Of a stretch of 64,000 bases of DNA, positions 61,706-64,000 are shown one piece after another. The DNA is from Euonymus europaeus. Lineage: Eukaryota > Streptophyta > Magnoliopsida > Celastrales > Celastraceae. The position numbers were made by a program, and so were the translations under genes. Within the stretch, counting starts at the first letter, position 1; each line of letters starts with the position of its first letter. The stretch spans positions 2,936,501-3,000,500 of the forward strand of contig OY756967.1 of the NCBI GenBank assembly GCA_963580455.1. The letters are read 5' to 3'. The notes beneath the pieces are model-generated. The model was not told the DNA's origin. It searched no databases and saw nothing but the letters and a program-made list of their open reading frames with translations.

Positions 61706-62375
61706 AAGATTATGGATGACATAAGCAAGAAGGTGGAAATCCTTTCATCAAGGGCTTAGAGGACGTTATATAATCTTACAGAAAAAATCTTAAAGCAATT
61801 GAGTGAGTTTACTTACTATTACTACAGCGAACAAGTGATTCTGAGCAAGAGTCTCACAAATATTAAAGCAGAAAGGGAATTGTTGGATTGCAATTTCCCA
61901 CCTTCACCAATTGTTGATCGGATCTCACTCCTTCTAACAACAGGGAAGGCTCACACCTGTCAACAAAAGCAATCAATTTATTCAAATTTCAGGATGAAAA
62001 ATCCATGATATTTAACTTTGGTAATAGCTCGTCTCTCTCACTTTAATGGAAAATCATGACTGATCAACTTGTAATGATATTCAACAATAAGTTTGGGTTG
62101 AAATACTAAGGCCTGCTGTTCTCTACGGCCTTCTCTTCTCGATCGAAAATTCACTCGTGTCCCCAAGTTGTCTCATCTGCCGGCGGAGCGTGGAAGCTTC
62201 GCAGATCAGATATGCATATGCAATTATGCGTTTCGATCGACAAGAGAAGGTTGTAGAGAAAGGTTTTCAGGGCAGGATGAATATTAAATGATACCTTTTA
62301 TCCATAAAAAAAGGAGAGATGGTCCATTGGCCCCCGAAAGAGAGAGAGCTGCATTCAAGAATCGGACGAATTCCT
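61706..62375. other. Unassigned sequence right of the duplication
   Basis: Contains short plus-strand frames (for example 61799-62008), with no recognisable domain and no link to a gene model. Confidence 0.35.
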
Positions 62376-62543
62376 CTATTCGTCTTGCCTTCGCTCGTAA
62401 CTGAAATAAGATAGAGTGACAAACCTGAATCTGACAAAATATAATTTCTGATCATGGTTGTACCCCAGGCTTATCTCACCGAGAACGATTTCTGCAGAGT
62501 CGCTACCGATTATGCAACCTGCAACGAACGCATCGTTCACCAT
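62376..62543 (-). CDS. Possible small 55-codon open frame behind site II motifs
   Basis: The frame starts with MVNDAFVAGCIIGSD and ends YERRQDE. I do not recognise it. TGGGCC motifs at 62874-62879 and 62883-62888 and a GGCTCT-rich leader lie upstream, suggesting a promoter firing leftwards, but this frame could equally be an untranslated or alternatively spliced first exon. Confidence 0.18.
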   Translation of the reverse strand: MVNDAFVAGCIIGSDSAEIVLGEISLGYNHDQKLYFVRFRFVTLSYFSYERRQDE

Positions 62544-62639
62544 CACAGAGAGACTTCTGACAAATGAAAGAATTTCAAGTGGACAACGCTCCGCACGCTC
62601 CTTTTGTATTAGCAGCTTATGAAATCCAAATCGAAGGAG

Positions 62640-62890
62640 CGTGAGCTACAACGGCTATTAATTTGCCGACTTAATTCAAAAGGAATTCAACGGCTATTAT
62701 AGCCGTTGAGAGGCTCATCGTCGTAAAAGAAAGAGGGTCTCAACGGCTCTTTATTTGCTGAATTATTTCCAAAAGGAGCAGGAGCAGGAGCGCAGCAGCG
62801 ACTCTTTATTTGCTGATCTATTTTCTTCTCCTCCATCGGGGCCTTCTGGAATGTATGATAAGCAACTGGGTTATGGGCCTTATGGGCCTA
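62640..62890 (-). promoter_or_regulatory. Promoter-like region with repeated CGGCTNTT motifs and site II elements
   Basis: Three related stretches (about 62648, 62735 and 62805) share CGGCTNTT-ATTTGC(C/T)GA-like sequence, also present at 42388-42425. Two TGGGCC motifs lie at 62874-62888. The gene they serve is not identified. Confidence 0.3.
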
Positions 62891-62970
62891 TGGCTCTCGT
62901 GTCAAGGAAACAACAGAGATTCATGAACTACAAAATCAGTTGGGTTAGCTGATCCCATCTTACGTTGGTT

Positions 62971-63027
62971 CGATTGTGTCGTTTTGAGCTCCGATTGTGT
63001 CGTTTTGAGCTCCGATTGTGTCGTTTT
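62971..63027. repeat. 21-bp tandem repeat, nearly three units
   Basis: Units CGATTGTGTCGTTTTGAGCTC at 62971-62991 and 62992-63012, with a partial third to 63027. It produces an RLCRFEL repeat in the plus-strand frame, which I do not consider a real protein. Bases 63028-63425 contain nothing recognisable. Confidence 0.9.
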
Positions 63028-63425
63028 CCCGTGTGTTTGCTAAGGGTGTTCCGCAGAATTCAGATTTCGTTCTATTTGGTAGTTTATTTTTGCTCTGTAT
63101 TTACTATACCCAAAATTGTGTGTACCTTTCTTTGCAACCTTCACAATCGAATTCTTAAATCAATTCTGTAAAAGAAAAAAATCATAAAAACAATATAAAA
63201 ACAAAAGATAAATAACAAAAACCAAAAAAAAAATATATGTGAATAAGAAAACTTTTTTTAACCTAAATCGCAGATAAAATCTAAAAAGAAGATAAACTCA
63301 CAAAGCTACCAAGCAGCAGCAAACATTTTTAGAGTGAGTCCAAATAAAGCAAAAACACTTTGATTAAATAATATTTTGGATTTTTTGAAAAAATAACTCC
63401 ATCAATACGTTATACTAATATGAAA

Positions 63426-64000
63426 TGGCTAAATCATACTTTATGCCCCTAAAGTTTCATTGAATTCTTGTTTATGCCCCTAAAGTTTAAAATTTATTTA
63501 TTGTACCCTCAAAGTTTCAATTTTGTCTCAATTATACCCAATTTTCACCGGACGAGCATTGACCCACCAATTTAATCCTACGTGGCAACCGAAGTGCTGA
63601 CTTGGAAATCTCAAATAAAAAACTACAATAATAAATTACACATGTAATTTCCACATGTATATCCTATTTGATTTTTTCATTTCCACATCACGAAGTCTTT
63701 GTTGCGAACTCCTCTCCTCCATCAATGACGCAGTAACCCTAGTTGGTGCGATTCGATTGTAGTTGAAGACGACCCTCGCAAGGATTCAATCGGTACTTTA
63801 TCCTTCACTTGTTCACTGATTTGTTTAGCTTTTATGTTCTTATTTCTTCTGTGAGAATGAGTGACGAGTGCTGCGATGATAGTGATTTGGAATATCATAT
63901 TGGGGATGATACACATGAAGATGTAATGGATGAATTGGAGGGTGACAGGTTCATTGATGTTGGTGTTGAGGCAGAGCCTATACCTAACATTAGTGACAGT
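63426..64000 (+). mobile_element. Left end of a Mutator-like (MULE) element, truncated by the window
   Basis: The terminal region has the recurrent TATGCCCCTAAAGTTT motif (twice, at about 63440 and 63474), a related CCCTCAAAGTTT and a TACGTGGCAAC stretch, an arrangement common at the ends of plant MULEs. An ORF follows after a short leader. The right half lies outside the window, so the assignment is provisional. Confidence 0.5.
63857..64000 (+). CDS. N-terminus of a probable MULE transposase, partial
   Basis: 48 codons from ATG at 63857, starting MSDECCDDSDLEY and very acidic, open to the window edge. Acidic N-termini before the MuDR domain are common in plant MULE transposases, but no diagnostic domain is inside the window. 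An upstream in-frame start was not seen. Confidence 0.45.
   Translation, partial: MSDECCDDSDLEYHIGDDTHEDVMDELEGDRFIDVGVEAEPIPNISDS

Noticed and set aside
61463..61759. 98-codon plus-strand frame with a counterpart at 51811-52053
   Set aside because: The two copies differ mostly at amino-acid-changing positions and one is frameshifted, so there is no sign of protein-level constraint.

Overview
The window looks like nuclear DNA of a eudicot plant. It is AT-rich, its genes carry many introns, and it has plant-specific transcription factor and membrane-trafficking genes, plant promoter signatures (telo-box and TGGGCC site II elements), and many transposon remnants, several with intact target-site duplications. 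I cannot name the species. All four confidently recognised host genes lie on the minus strand in the left 29 kb.

Left part (1-14.8 kb): a frameshifted RRM-containing ORF1 of a plant LINE runs off the left edge. A probable small multi-exon gene (about 2.4-4.05 kb) follows, behind a site II/telo-box promoter; I did not identify its product. Next are an EIL3/SLIM1-type member of the EIN3 transcription factor family (5262-7771), whose first coding exon lies across a 692-bp intron; a Tourist-like MITE (8268-8951); and an MCTP/FTIP protein with three C2 domains (CDS 9457-11763) with two 5'-UTR introns.

Middle (14.8-29 kb): two tandem, apparently intact 12-exon genes encode a 359-residue Gfo/Idh/MocA-type oxidoreductase (15143-19331 and 24596-28985). 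Both keep an 18-nt microexon and a GC-AG intron. The spacer holds a foldback MITE and a decayed Ty3/gypsy element whose reverse transcriptase is cut off where the second duplicated segment begins. The two copies have different core promoters, since homology stops just short of the TATA box of copy 1.

29-43 kb: two non-autonomous hAT elements with perfect 8-bp target duplications. The second contains a nested foldback element with two nearly identical 155-bp arms. Beyond it are degenerate AT-rich repeats, an eEF1B beta/delta pseudogene, and non-coding or unassigned sequence.

43-64 kb: gene-poor and built of repeats. There is a segmental duplication (47.16-52.08 kb against 58.43-61.71 kb), a 4-unit expansion of a roughly 430-bp repeat in only one of its copies, a 319-bp and 219-bp tandem repeat field, a third hAT element with perfect target duplication, and at the right edge the start of a Mutator-like element. 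I found no credible new defence, toxin or biosynthetic system. The most informative signals are the tandem oxidoreductase pair, the corrected EIL3 start, and the nested or foldback elements.
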